Below, in pieces: positions 21,360 through 32,552 of a stretch of DNA of 64,000 nucleotides. The notes under the pieces were generated by a model. It saw only the letters and a program-made list of their open reading frames with translations. It made no database searches and had not been told where the DNA came from. The stretch's first letter is position 1; every line of letters starts with the position of its first letter. The stretch comes from Peromyscus leucopus (taxonomy: Eukaryota > Chordata > Mammalia > Rodentia > Cricetidae), in NCBI RefSeq assembly GCF_004664715.2, contig NC_051083.1, positions 97,927,661 through 97,991,660 on the forward strand. The letters are read 5' to 3'. The position numbers were made by a program, and so were the translations under genes.

Positions 21360-22139
21360 TCAAACTCACCAGGTCCATCTCATTACGTTGGAGGACTACA
21401 TCATCAGTTTCAGCTGGGTAGTTTGAAGGTCTGTGTAGCATCAACCTGCCATTATCTGATATTTTAACAGCATTGTTTAGTGGAAGTGATTACTAAAAAG
21501 CATTATTAACATCAAAAATAGCTCTCTTACTCCATTTCCTTATGGGATACCAAATACATTTTCACCATCAGCAACAAAATGCATAAAAATGGCTCAATTA
21601 GTTTACAGCAGCAAATGTAGAGAAGGTCAGATGAGTAATCTTCATAATGAAATGGGAGGGTGATAGAGGAGTACAAGGAAGGAAGACAGTAAGCTTTTGA
21701 TGCAATTCTTGGCACATCTATGTAAGTAATGTTTCTTTTCCTGTATCCTCCCTAGTCCCTCCTGGCCTTGTTAGGTGACAAGCTAATACATTATACTACA
21801 CAGTGCCAGTGGCTAATAAAAGCTTTAATGTTTTTTACTCTAGAGAATATTTGCATTAAGAAGGGCCTTTGGGGGTGGAGGCTAATATAAAATAACATCT
21901 CTAAAAGAAACTTTTCTAGAATTTTGTTAGCCAACGGAAATTAGAGATATAATAAATCTATTGAATGCCTCTCCAGCTCATCCTTTGCTGTCTGTTACCT
22001 AATCTGCATATGTGTAAATTCAGCATAGAATAATTGAATCATTAGCTCTGCTATACTAGAAGCATCACTTTATTAGCATATATCCATTGTATAAAATAGT
22101 GGCTTTCATTATAACTCTTCTATGCATGTATATAATATA
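21360..22139. other. Unassigned DNA
   Basis: No repeat family or coding frame recognised. Confidence 0.4.
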
Positions 22140-22526
22140 TTTATTCATACTCATTCCTCATTATTCTCTCTAGTCTCATCCACCTCCCACTAGCTCCCTT
22201 CCTATTCCTAAACATAATAGCTTCCCCTATACTTTGACGTATTGTTTTTAATCTAGTAGAATCATGACTTTTAGTCAAGGGTTAAAATCATAACTCTACT
22301 GAGAACTATGACTACATATTGAATCACTTGTGATCCTTTAAATGATAAGACAATTGGCACTCATCTACAGAAATTCTGATTATGTTGCTCTTGAGTGGCC
22401 CCTGAGCACTGATGTTTTCCACATTCCTTCATGAGATTTAATGTTTTAGATGACTGAGGACCTTTGGTCTAATTTTAGACTCCCAGGTTTTGAAGATGTC
22501 TTCCAACACATAAAATGAAAGCTTTT

Positions 22527-22530
<4 letters not shown>

Positions 22531-22593
<63 letters not shown>

Positions 22594-22698
22594 CCTCCCT
22601 CCCTCCCTCCCTCCCTCCCTCCCTCTCTCTCTCCCTCCCTCCCTCCCTCCCTCCCTCTCTCCCTCCCTGCCTCCCTCTCTTCCTCCCTACCCCCTCTC
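22531..22698. repeat. CT/CCCT polypyrimidine tract
   Basis: (CT)29 followed by CCCT blocks interspersed with CTCT, about 168 bases of nearly pure pyrimidine. Frames across it encode SL/PPSL or RE/GR periodic runs and are artefacts. Confidence 0.97.
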
Positions 22699-22699
22699 T

Positions 22700-22870
22700 A
22701 AGTATATGAGTGTGGGTACAACCTCCTGAATTTGCTTTTGTTGTTAGTAGGTATACAATTTCCAGCCTGGCCATTCTGATTTGGACAAACAGTAAGGGGG
22801 CTCATCCTTGGGAAAGCCTAATTCTTCTCCCAGCAGTCATTAGTTCCCTGTAGTTTTTTGTCTAGAGGTG
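22700..22870 (-). mobile_element. L1 3'-region fragment
   Basis: 'tgagtgtgggtacaacctcc', 'gggctcatccttgggaaag' and 'cccagcagtcattagttccc' form the antisense of a rodent L1 3' section. A C/T-rich piece at 22160-22215 may be its detached start. Confidence 0.65.
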
Positions 22871-23480
22871 GACCATAGAAGAACCTCCAGTACCAGGCAT
22901 GTAAAAACTCCATTTGAATGGTTGGTAAGGGTAGAACAAGTGACTCCCTAAACAATATAGATTATTGATGGAGCCTTTCATTGCTTCTCAGGAGTTGAGG
23001 GTGAGTCCCTATTGCTGAAGACACTGGATTCATAGAACACAGGACTCAGATAACTCAAGCTGGATATGACATGAAAGCATCTTTCCTGTGATCTAGCTTC
23101 CAGAGTTCTAGAAAATACTCTGCCAGCTGCCAAAGGAGGGAAGCAACTAAACAGCTACAACGCCTGTGAACCACAGCAAGTGCCAGCATGGGAAGATATG
23201 TATAAAATTACAATAAGTAGAATTCCCATGTTGGTGGTAACCAACAGCTGTCTAATTGGACTTAGGGCCCACTCACCAGGAGGAAAATCATGCCTGCTCC
23301 TGGAAATCTAGCCAGCTTCTTTGGGCTAGTAAGGTCACAGATCTGCTACTGACATTTTACTAAATTAGTAAAATTCCTTACTAGGTTCTAAATTTTATAC
23401 TTATACCCACAGATAAGTGTAGCTACAACCCTTCATCAAAGAAGTTATCTTTACAGCAAATGCAGACTATATTATTTATG
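22871..23480 (+). mobile_element. Old rodent L1 (Lx-like) 3' UTR
   Basis: Contiguous landmarks in plus order: 'gtgactccctaaacaatatag', 'ccagctgccaaaggaggg', 'ggtggtaaccaacagctgtc', 'cttagggcccactcaccagg' and 'ctactgacattttactaaat'. It has no ORF and is diverged. Confidence 0.6.
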
Positions 23481-23489
23481 CAGCCATTT

Positions 23490-23670
23490 TTGGAGAGATT
23501 TTTACATCAGACTTCCTGTTATTCTGGCTCTCATAATCTTTCACAATGTTTTCTGAGCTATAGATGCAGGAGGTATGATGTAGATGTATTCCTTGGGGCT
23601 GGGATCCACACAATCTCTTGATTTCTGCATTGTTTCTGGTTGTGATGAGATAGACCACTTTGAAACGTTC
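23490..23670 (-). mobile_element. Old rodent L1 3'-UTR fragment
   Basis: 'ctggctctcataatctttcac', 'gagctatagatgcaggagg' and 'cttggggctgggatccacac' are antisense L1 3' UTR text, abutting the opposite-strand piece. This suggests an inversion or two insertions. Confidence 0.55.
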
Positions 23671-25369
23671 TGTGCCTATTTCTTCTCTATTTACTGATAG
23701 ATTTAGTGATTGATTACTGGATTATTTCCTGTTTCCTGTTTCATTATTCCTCATTATTATTATTTTGATAAGTTGAATTGTTTATTATCCTATATTAGTG
23801 TCTTTTTAAATGTCCTTTCTAACCCTTAGGATCAGTCTCATTGAATGTTTGTAAGAATTTTTTAAAAAGAGTTTGTATGATCAAATTGTTTTGAGAAATG
23901 CAAAGATATAAATGATTTCTTTATTTAATGGAAGACTTTTCAAAGAATGCAATGTACTAACTACACACAGTTAATATCCAACAACATCACAATCTTTTCC
24001 GACTTTGACTTGGATATTTTTTTAAAATAGAGCATCCCAGGACAAGTGTATTGTAGAACATACTTCAACATGGTTGATATTGATAACTTGCTCAATACCA
24101 TAACCGAAAGAGTAACAAGTGTAGTTTGGAAATCATTATAATAAGTGGTATGAAATTGGGTGATGAGAAGTGTCTTTTCATTTTGCTTGGGTTTAGTATC
24201 TAAACATTTCCTATTTGTTTTCCTTTATATCTTAATCTCTTGCTATGTTTTGGATGTTATATATCTTCTTATGGCTCAAGTATGAAGGGATTGGCTACCA
24301 GGGTGGTGATTTCAGTAGAAAGATTCTGGTAGTAAATAAGGCCTTATGAAAGATCCTTAAGTTATTAGGGATGTAAATTTGAAAATGATTGTGAGATCAT
24401 GGCATCTAACAATATCAAATTCTCTTGAGGATGTGGAAGTAAAAAAAGGATCTTATATATTATTGGTGGGAATGAAACAGTGCATGACACCCTATCTCAA
24501 AATAAATAAGAATTAAAAAATAAATTAATAGAGTACTTTTGTTTCTGTGTTTAATGCTCCAAATCAGTTTGGTAGTTATTGCTATTCTTTTAATATGTTT
24601 TATTTATGTTTTGTCTACAAGAATAGAACCCAAAATCAACAAATAAATCAACAAGCAAATTACATATCACATAGAAAGTGTAGCATAAGCCAACCATAGC
24701 TGGATGGTTACTATTATAAAATAGTATAAATAATATAAAGTAGATTTGGCTATGTTGTACTCCTGAACAATGTCTTAAAATAGATAATATGGCAATATTG
24801 TATGTACTTGAATTGACTCCTGATTATAAGGCTATTGTCTTTTTTTCCTATTTAATCACTGATGATATGACAGAGACTTTTATCTCTCTTGTCTGAACAA
24901 CATTTTCCATGCTATTTATTGAAAATCTTGACTTTATATCATGTCTAACTGCTTTTAATAATGTATTTCTTAATTTAGAGGTCAGGAAATACTAGTGGTC
25001 CAGGGTGAGGGGCTTTCAAGGAAGGAGAGAAAGAATACTCTGGTATAAAGGGCTTAAAAGGAAATTCTGGAGCAAGAAAGGTTAATTTGGGATGGGAGAG
25101 GGTAGAACAAGGTAGAAGAATAAATACTGGGATGGATAATTAACAATAAAGACTTCAAAAAGTCATATGGAACCAACTACTGTAGAAGTTTCCTAAAATA
25201 TATACATGCATACATATAAAAAGTTAAAATGGAACTGCTGTATAATGAGACAAAAATATTCCTATTAGACATCACAGGGTAACAAATAAAAAGCCTAATA
25301 TTAGAAACTGAATGACTTCTATTAAAGTTGTTGGCCAGTGTGGTCCCAAAGACCCCCATCTAGTGATAA
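23671..25369. other. Unassigned AT-rich DNA
   Basis: Largely featureless. Near 24365-24510 the order 'caaattctcttgaggatgtgg' and 'ttggtgggaatgaaac' hints at a very old plus-strand L1 fragment, not called separately. Confidence 0.35.
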
Positions 25370-26396
25370 GACCCTGTTGCTAAAGCCATCACACACTTGA
25401 GTTATAGAATATGGAGAAATTAAGCTGGTACTGACTTGGAAACTTCACCTCTACTGTCTAGCTTTCAGAAAGATTGAAGGTATTATATAGGCCAGCAAAG
25501 TAGAAAAGTAATTATCAATCTTACTCAGCTGTGAATCCTGTTACCTTCAATAATTATTGGCTCTGCAAGATATACAATAGTGGCATAAACATCATGGGAG
25601 TAACCAACTACTTTTTGCTAAGATTTAACTTCTACTCCACAAGATGAAACCCATACATGGCACCATTATTGATCCAATAAATTATAACTATACAGGCCAT
25701 AGGGCCCTAGGGAAGGACATGCTACTATTACTCTGCTAAATGGATATAGTACTAAACCAACTCCTAATGGGTTATTGATATGCATATAGATGAATGCATC
25801 ACTCAACTCTCATCAGAGAAGCTCTTGTTTGCAGTGCCTAGTAATTAACACAAAATTCACAGCTGGCCAAGGTGCAAAGAATGAGAGATTGCAGAACACT
25901 AAGTCCTAAATGAAGTATATATACCACACTTCCTTCTCCCAAGATTCAAGTACCATTGCAGAATGAGGTGCAGAAAGACTGTAAAGATCAGAGTTGTGTA
26001 TGACTACAAGGAAGTAGTATCTTCTAGACACAGCAGGACAGTTCATATATGTGTATGCGAACTCACAGTGGCTGTGAAACCATGTACCAGGCCTGTGCAA
26101 GTCTAAGGTAGATGAAAACTCATCATGGACAGAGGAGTTGGGCATGAAGTCCTATTCGTAGCTGATGAGCTATTGACAGAGAAAGGATCATTTTTTTCTT
26201 AAGAGTGTATTCCCTGATAAGCCAATCATACTCCAGTGGAAGGCTATATACATATCCAAGAATATTTGAGTAACACAAATTGGCCTTGATAGGAACACAA
26301 AAAGAGGACACAAAGTTAGGTGGGTAGATGATAGGGGGATCTGAGTAAGGGAGGGTGAATATAATCAACATACAATGTACTAAATTCTCAAAGAAT
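25370..26396 (+). mobile_element. Old rodent L1 (Lx-like) 3' UTR and terminus
   Basis: Plus-order landmarks: 'gatgaaacccatacatggc', 'ctcatcagagaagctcttg', 'ctggccaaggtgcaaagaat', 'cactgtggctgtg'-type text, 'cacaaagttaggtgggtag' and the terminal 'caaagaattatatatac'. Together they trace a long L1 3' UTR. The microsatellite starts at its 3' end. Confidence 0.7.
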
Positions 26397-26481
26397 TATA
26401 TATACATATATATATACACACATACACACACATATATATACATATGCACATATACATACACACATACACACATATACATAT

Positions 26482-26522
<41 letters not shown>
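26397..26522. repeat. Compound TA/CA/CATA microsatellite
   Basis: Mixed TA, CATA and finally about 18 AC units, located where the L1 tail would be. Frames through it are periodic artefacts. Confidence 0.93.
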
Positions 26523-26524
<2 letters not shown>

Positions 26525-26526
<2 letters not shown>

Positions 26527-26733
26527 AGAAACACAGGGTTGGGCTGATAGGTCCTGCTCTTACAGAGGACCAGAGTTTCAATATCCACTTTACACAGCAG
26601 ACAACCTTCTGTAATTCCAGCTCCAATGTATCTACCTCCTTTTTGGCCTTGACAGGTAGTTGTGTGCACAAACCTGCCCCCTTACATACACATAATTAAA
26701 AATAAAATACTTTTAAAGAGAGAGAGAGAGAGA
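26525..26733 (+). mobile_element. B2/B3-type SINE with GA tail
   Basis: 'gggttgggctgataggtcc', 'gctcttacagaggaccagag', 'ctgtaattccagctccaatg' and an AATAAAATA end, followed by (GA)8 at 26717-26733. Confidence 0.7.
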
Positions 26734-26744
26734 ATCAGCCATTA

Positions 26745-27745
26745 AACACCCAAAAAACATTCAGCCTCACTACCTATCAAAGTAATAAAAATTAAGACTA
26801 CCTTGAGATTCAGTCTCACCCCAGTCAGAATGGCACACATTCAGAAACCAAATAAAAATACTGGCAAGGATATGGATAAAAATGAACCTTTCCTTCTGTA
26901 AACTAGTCCAACCACGAAGGAAGTCAGTTCAGATGTTTCTAAATAAATTAACACAAATATATAGGAGCAATCCTCAATGAACTCAGCAACATGTATTTAT
27001 AGTAGGTATATATTATGTATTTTATATATGTATATATTATATACACATTATACACACACACATATATATATATAGTTAACATATATAATAAATAAGGACT
27101 AATAAGCCCCGAGTTTTAAAAGGAAGAGGGAGATATGGGAGTAGATAGAGGGAGGAGAGTAAGAGGATATAATGTAAATATATTACTCATATATAAAATT
27201 GTCAAAAAATAAAAACTGAGCTAGATCTGCTATACGACCCAGCTATACCATTGCTGAGTATGTTCCCAAAGGACTCCAAGTCAACATATTCCAGAGATAT
27301 TTGCACATCAATGTTTACTGTAGCACTACATACAATAACTAAGTTAGGGAACCAACCTAGGTATCCAACAACAAAGCAGCAAATAAAGAAAATATAATAT
27401 ATCTACACAGTAGAAATTTCTTTCAGCCATAAAGAAAGATGTTGTATCATTCCCAGGTAAAGAGATGATTCTGACAATATTCATATTAAATGAATAAGCC
27501 AATCTCAGAAAGCCAGACATCACATATTTTCTTTCATTTAGGGGTCCTATGTTGTATATAGATACATAAAACCACAGACATATAGATAACATGAAAGCTA
27601 AAGCAAAATCAACTAGGGCAGCAAAGGGGATTTACTAGGAGAAGCAGAGGGAAAGGGGGAAGTGATAGAGCATGTCATGAGAATATGCTCAAAATCTATT
27701 GTATACAAGCATGAAAATGGCCTTATATTACCAAGTATAGTGAAA
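26745..27745 (+). mobile_element. Old L1 ORF2 end and 3' UTR
   Basis: 'cactacctatcaaagtaat', 'cccagtcagaatggcacac', 'gacccagctataccattgc', 'ttcagccataaagaaagatg' and 'gccaatctcagaaagccag' follow ORF2 order. A TA/CA-rich segment with 3'-UTR-like text (26960-27205) interrupts it, probably a separate L1 3' end. All frames are broken. Confidence 0.75.
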
Positions 27746-27996
27746 AAAGTTGTCTTCACTTAATATAAAAGAAAATCTTGGTGTCTCACTAGTATTTCAA
27801 AAGAAATTAATGTTTTGAAGGGAACATTCTATGCCTTAGAATTTTCTTCCTTCAGTGGTAATGGGTAGCTTGGAAGACAGCAACACTTTACAATGTAGCT
27901 ATTTAGGCTAGAAAACAGTAGGGGTTCTTTGAACTTCCAGTTACAAACCCAACCTTGTATCAGAGAAAAAGGTGAGGTTTAAAACAATAGAAGGAG

Positions 27997-28124
27997 GGCT
28001 AACTTATCTTACCCTGTTGGTGGAGGGGATTGGGAGAGGGGCAGGCAGGGGAGGAGCTGGAGAAGGGATGGGAAAGGGATCTGTGGTTGGTATGCAAAAT
28101 GAATTAAAAAAAAAATGCCCAAGT

Positions 28125-28156
<32 letters not shown>

Positions 28157-28210
28157 AACCAACTCTAACCAAAAAGCAAGACAAACAAACAAACAAAAAA
28201 AAAACCATAA
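27997..28210 (+). mobile_element. Short L1 insertion with extra 3' segment
   Basis: About 105 bases of L1 3' end (G-rich UTR, 'ggatctgtggttggtatgc', 'aaaatgaatt', A10) are followed by about 95 more bases containing (AAC)11 and a second A-rich tail. A perfect 17-base duplication taaaacaatagaaggag flanks it at 27980-27996 and 28211-28227. Two A tails suggest transduction of sequence downstream of the source L1. The perfect duplication indicates a comparatively recent insertion. Confidence 0.88.
28125..28157. repeat. (AAC)11 microsatellite
   Basis: Eleven AAC units inside the 3' extension of the L1 insertion. Confidence 0.95.
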
Positions 28211-28227
28211 TAAAACAATAGAAGGAG

Positions 28228-31039
28228 TTGAGAAAGGTTAATGGGCCTGAGCATCCATAGTTAAACCCTCTCAGAGATTCACCCTTAGGAAATTTGTAGC
28301 TCCCGACAGGACAGGTATCCTGTCAGAAGTGCAGATAAGAGTCAGGAAGACTACTGCCGCTGTTCCTGTAAATGACTAACCCCTGCTGTGTCCTTACATT
28401 CACCAGGAATGCATTAGGGGTTCACATCCATTATGTCATGTAAATGTTGCTTGACTGTTGACTGTTCTGTCGCTGTGTCTCTAACAACTAGCTTTGCTGC
28501 TTCCTCAGCCAGGAGAAAATAATCAAGGCTGCACAAAAGAAAATACAGCTGACAATCGATGGAAAAATCACTCATCTCCTCCTTTAATTCTAAGTTGTTT
28601 AAACAGGCTTTGGATGATTATTAATTTCTTGTGTAACCATGGCAGAGAGGAAATTTTTAATAAAAACAACCTCATTTTAGTAACTTCACTAATACAAAAA
28701 AGTATTTTCAAAGCAATGGAAGGAAGGGAAGGAGAAGAAGTAAACAAAAGCTAAGAGGCAGGAACAGAATATAAAGAAATACAAATCTCTGCCCAAAGGA
28801 GGAGAATTATAAGTTGAAGCACGGTATGGATATTGAGGACATATACGTTTTTCTTTGTTATTTAGACTTGAGAGAGGGAGAGAAGAAAATGACAGAGGTT
28901 TTGACCACAGTGTGTAATCAAGAGGAAAGCCTAGCACGCTTATTTCAAAGCTACAAAAATCATCCTGCTATACACTGCTCAGGTTCATTATATGCCATCG
29001 TACATCCTCTGGATTCTAAAAGACACACGAAAACCGAAACTGGTAAAAAATATTTATTTATTTACTATTTGACCGTGGAAGGAAGGAAAACCTATTTCCT
29101 ACCTACTGTACTTATTGAATCTTAACAATGTATCTGAAAGCCTGAAGATAATACAGAGTTAGCTGCCAGACATTTGGAACACTCTTTCTGGGGAGGAAAC
29201 TGTTGGACCTCGGATTGCTGCTTCTGTCTCTGTTTTTAGGTTTTCTCAGTTCTCAGCAGGGAGAGGCATATGTTTCTGTTTAGAATCTAAAATGTCCCCT
29301 GTGTTCTGTGCATGCACCAGCCCATTCCCTGTCAGCATAGGATCAGGGCTTAACTGTTTTGGAACCTGTGATACTTTCCTAAGAGTTGAACTTCCAGGGA
29401 ATCCTATAGACATTGAAGTTTCTTCTTATTTCCAAACAGTCCCTTGCTGGTCTAATGAGCTGACTGAGAAAACAATTAAAGAGAGTTAATGGGCATGATG
29501 TTGTCAGAACTGCAAGAAGTTTAGTATTTTTCTGCACCAGCGTGGGATTCTCCAAAGCCTTAATTGGCTGTTTGTTTTGAGGCAGTGGAATAGGCTGGAG
29601 AAGAAGGTCCTAAAGGCCTTGCCCTAAAGCCTTACAAAATTAACATAAAAAATCCAGTCAACCAAAAGGAAGGCCACAACTTAGCTGCCCAGACTGACTA
29701 AATGCCACCGGTACTCCTGAGTGTTTGAAGGTGACCCATGTCTCATTATAATACACAGCTTTGGGTAGAAATTTAAGGTGCTAAAAATATGCCATGTATA
29801 ACTGTCTAAAACTACATGGAATAGAACATGCTAAATGCCTATGCTTTGCAAATGAGCCAAAAAGTCCATGTAAAGTGAGAGAAAAAACCCTAACTCTGTA
29901 CAGCATGGTATTTGAGCTGTTGATCTCTTCTGTTGCTCGGTCTGGTTCCTACCAAGGAACTGTATCTTCAGCAAAACTGGCCTGTTTCTGTTGCAACTGT
30001 GTATCCCTTCTCAGCTCCTTCCTCAGGCCTGTAAGAACCTTTACCTCCTCAGGAGGAATCCTTTGAACTCAAATGTCAGTCAATATCTGTCTGGCATACT
30101 AGAATATAACCTCTAATTAGTCCAATGAATGCACCTTCCACCAAGAAGCCTCCCTGCTTTGGCCATGTGGTCCAGTCCCTCAATGTACCTCTGGGGTATT
30201 TTTTCTTTGCAGGAACAATTTGGTCTACTCATTCTGGGCAGCCACAGACCAGACCAGAAAGAGAATAATGCCACATTTTAAAGCACCCATTTTCAGACTA
30301 TTTAAATTTACAATGAGAATCATCTGTTCTCTCTTCCATCTCAGACATAATCCACTAAGCCATCTACAATTAACCTGGCAAGTGCCCTGCCAGATGAAGA
30401 CTGGATCTCATGTTGATGTTATCACAGCATCCTTATGAAAACATGGAGTTCATTTATTGATATGAGAAGAGTCCCTTGATGTGTACACAAAGAGTAATTG
30501 AGATGATAAGTTAAACATTGTTATGAACACTTGTGGCAGAGATCTTCCCTAGTTCCCTGCACAACTAAACCAGTCCACAGATTTCAGGCTCCAAATGGAG
30601 AGCTGAGGAATGAAGTCATAGCAGACAGTCTATTCTATGTTCAAAATCTATACTACATGCCAACCCAAAATGTTCAGCTTTTCATTGTTTTTTTTCTCAT
30701 CCACAAGGATTTATAGTGAAGCTGCTTTATCCTTAATATGACCCAAGGATTAAGCCAATTAGTTAAAAAGTATAACTATATTCAGATTAGTTCAGATTAT
30801 AAACAGGAATTTTAATTGTATTAGAAAGATGAATGGGGAAAGAAAGGTTCTAGTAGAAGTGAAATGGAAATATGCTTTAAGTAGACAATAATCCTGCAGT
30901 TATCTCTTCCACCTCTTTTGTGTATGTGCTATGTCATATGTATGTTCATCCCATTAGACATTATATTGCACATTGAAGAAATGTATTGCAGCTGTAGAAA
31001 TTTACAATTTACATGAAACTGTGAGTCAAAACCCTGAAG

Positions 31040-31042
<3 letters not shown>
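28228..31042. other. Long repeat-poor stretch
   Basis: About 2.8 kb without a SINE, L1 or LTR that I can identify. 28240-28700 is less AT-rich than its surroundings and has scattered CpGs. Several short frames (28494-28754, 29292-29489, 29794-30066) lack domains, and I see no convincing paired splice sites. It is the best place in this half of the window to look for conserved single-copy sequence. Confidence 0.4.

Positions 31043-31074
<32 letters not shown>
31043..31074. repeat. (AT)16 microsatellite
   Basis: Uninterrupted AT run of 32 bases, self-complementary and cruciform-prone. Confidence 0.97.
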
Positions 31075-31077
<3 letters not shown>

Positions 31078-31324
31078 TTCCACTAAATAGATTATAATTA
31101 ACATTCTCTGTTTTATGCATGTTTTCTCATATCTTTGGCTTGTAAGTATATATATTGACATGCTACTAACTATAGCATAATTCTAGGTAATTTTATAACT
31201 ATTTAATTTAGCCACTGAATTCTTACTTAGAAACTGATAACTCATTGAGCTATGAATTTATCACAATCTAAACATGACCACTATCCATTACAGGGACCAA
31301 GATAATATTAACAATTTATTAAAG

Positions 31325-31722
31325 GTTTCTTAGGATTTTTATTGCTGCCATAAAACACATGACAAAGCAACTTGGAGAAGAACAGATTTCTTCCAGTTTA
31401 TAACCCTCATGTCATACTCCATCACTGACAGAAGTCAGGGCAGGACCTCAAGGCAGTAACCTGGAGTCAGGAACTAAAGCAGAGACCATGGAGGAGTGCT
31501 GCTTACTGACTTGCTCAGCCTGCTTTCTTATAGTACCCAGGACCACCAGCCCAGGGGTGGCACCATCTCCAGTGAGCTTGGCTCTCCCACATCAGCCACT
31601 AAGAAAATGCATTATAGACTTGCCTGTGGGCCAATCTGTAGGGGGCATTTTCTCATTGAGGTTCTCTCTTCTAGAACAGCTCTAGCCTGTGTCAAATTGA
31701 CATAACAACTGGCCAGCACATA
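31325..31722 (-). mobile_element. LTR-like 'gtcaactt' family, copy 3
   Basis: The best-preserved copy, read antisense: 'ttattgctgccataaaacac', 'gacaaagcaacttggagaag', 'gcagagaccatggaggagtg', 'cccaggaccaccagcccagg' and 'gtgtcaaattgacataac'. The overlapping frames at 31488-31705 are internal to the repeat. Confidence 0.8.
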
Positions 31723-32187
31723 TTTTGAGTGCCACTTATCAATGTCAGGGCTTCTTGAATGGCAGAACAATTCGAACTACTTGAGGAAAGAAGGGTGACT
31801 GTGTCAAACCAGGAATGTGAAAAGTTCCTCTGAGTGGTTCAGAGACTCCAAATGCTAACCTTAAATATCTCTATCCTCTCTCAGTTCAGTTGTTACTTGT
31901 GCTAGAAACTAAGCCTTGAAATATAATCAAAAGACATCCTGCATCTCTAAAGTTATTAAATTCTACTGTATTAACAACTGCAGAAAATAACAAGCTCCTC
32001 ATCTTTAATTATTCTCGTATGTATCTTAGGAGTTTCTCTGGCTCAACCAGTTGGATAGTGAGCTCACTCTCAAGCCAATCACTGTGGCTAAGAGGATATT
32101 GTACTTCTATTGACCAATCTTGAATCACTTACTCATTTTGGAACCTCAGGGTATGGTCCTATCCAAAGGAAGGGATTTGTTCTTTAA
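31723..32187. other. Unassigned DNA
   Basis: No recognised element. A short frame at 32120 runs into the following repeat and is not supported. Confidence 0.4.
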
Positions 32188-32552
32188 TCAGTACTTTGAA
32201 TGTAAATGCCCCCTTAATCTCATCGGGAGTGGCACTATTAGGAGGCATGTCTCTATTGCAGCAGGAATGGCTTTATTGGAGGAAGTGCATTGCTATGGGG
32301 GTGGGCGTTGTGGTTTCCTATGCTGTGCCCAGTGTCTCAGTCGACTTCCTGTTGCCTGCAAAATGTAGACTCTCACCTATTTCTCCAGCACCATGTCTGC
32401 CTGCAGGCTGTCATGTTCCCTGTCATGATGATAATGGACTGACTGAACCTCTGAAACTGTAAGCAAGCCCCCTCAATTAAATGTATTCCTTATAGGAGTT
32501 GCCTTGGTCATGCTGTCTCTTCACAGCAATAGAAACCCTAACTAAGACACCA
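32188..32552 (+). mobile_element. LTR-like rodent repeat (MaLR/ERVL type)
   Basis: 'ggcactattaggaggcatg', 'gctttattggaggaagtgc', 'gggggtgggcgttgtggtttc', 'ctgaaactgtaagcaagccc', an ATTAAA-type signal and the end 'agaaaccctaactaagacacc'. It belongs with the fragment at 4807. The two overlapping frames (32120-32462) are repeat-derived. Confidence 0.75.

Noticed and set aside
22475..22774. Long RE/GR-rich minus frame and its SL/PS-rich opposite
   Set aside because: Pure translation of the CT/CCCT tract, with no unique sequence.
26355..26699. 114-residue frame over the compound microsatellite
   Set aside because: Its core is TH/YI periodicity, and the remainder is B2/B3 SINE.
28494..28754. Possible coding exon
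   Set aside because: An acceptor-like site precedes it, but the frame has no domain, no clear donor and many atypical codons.
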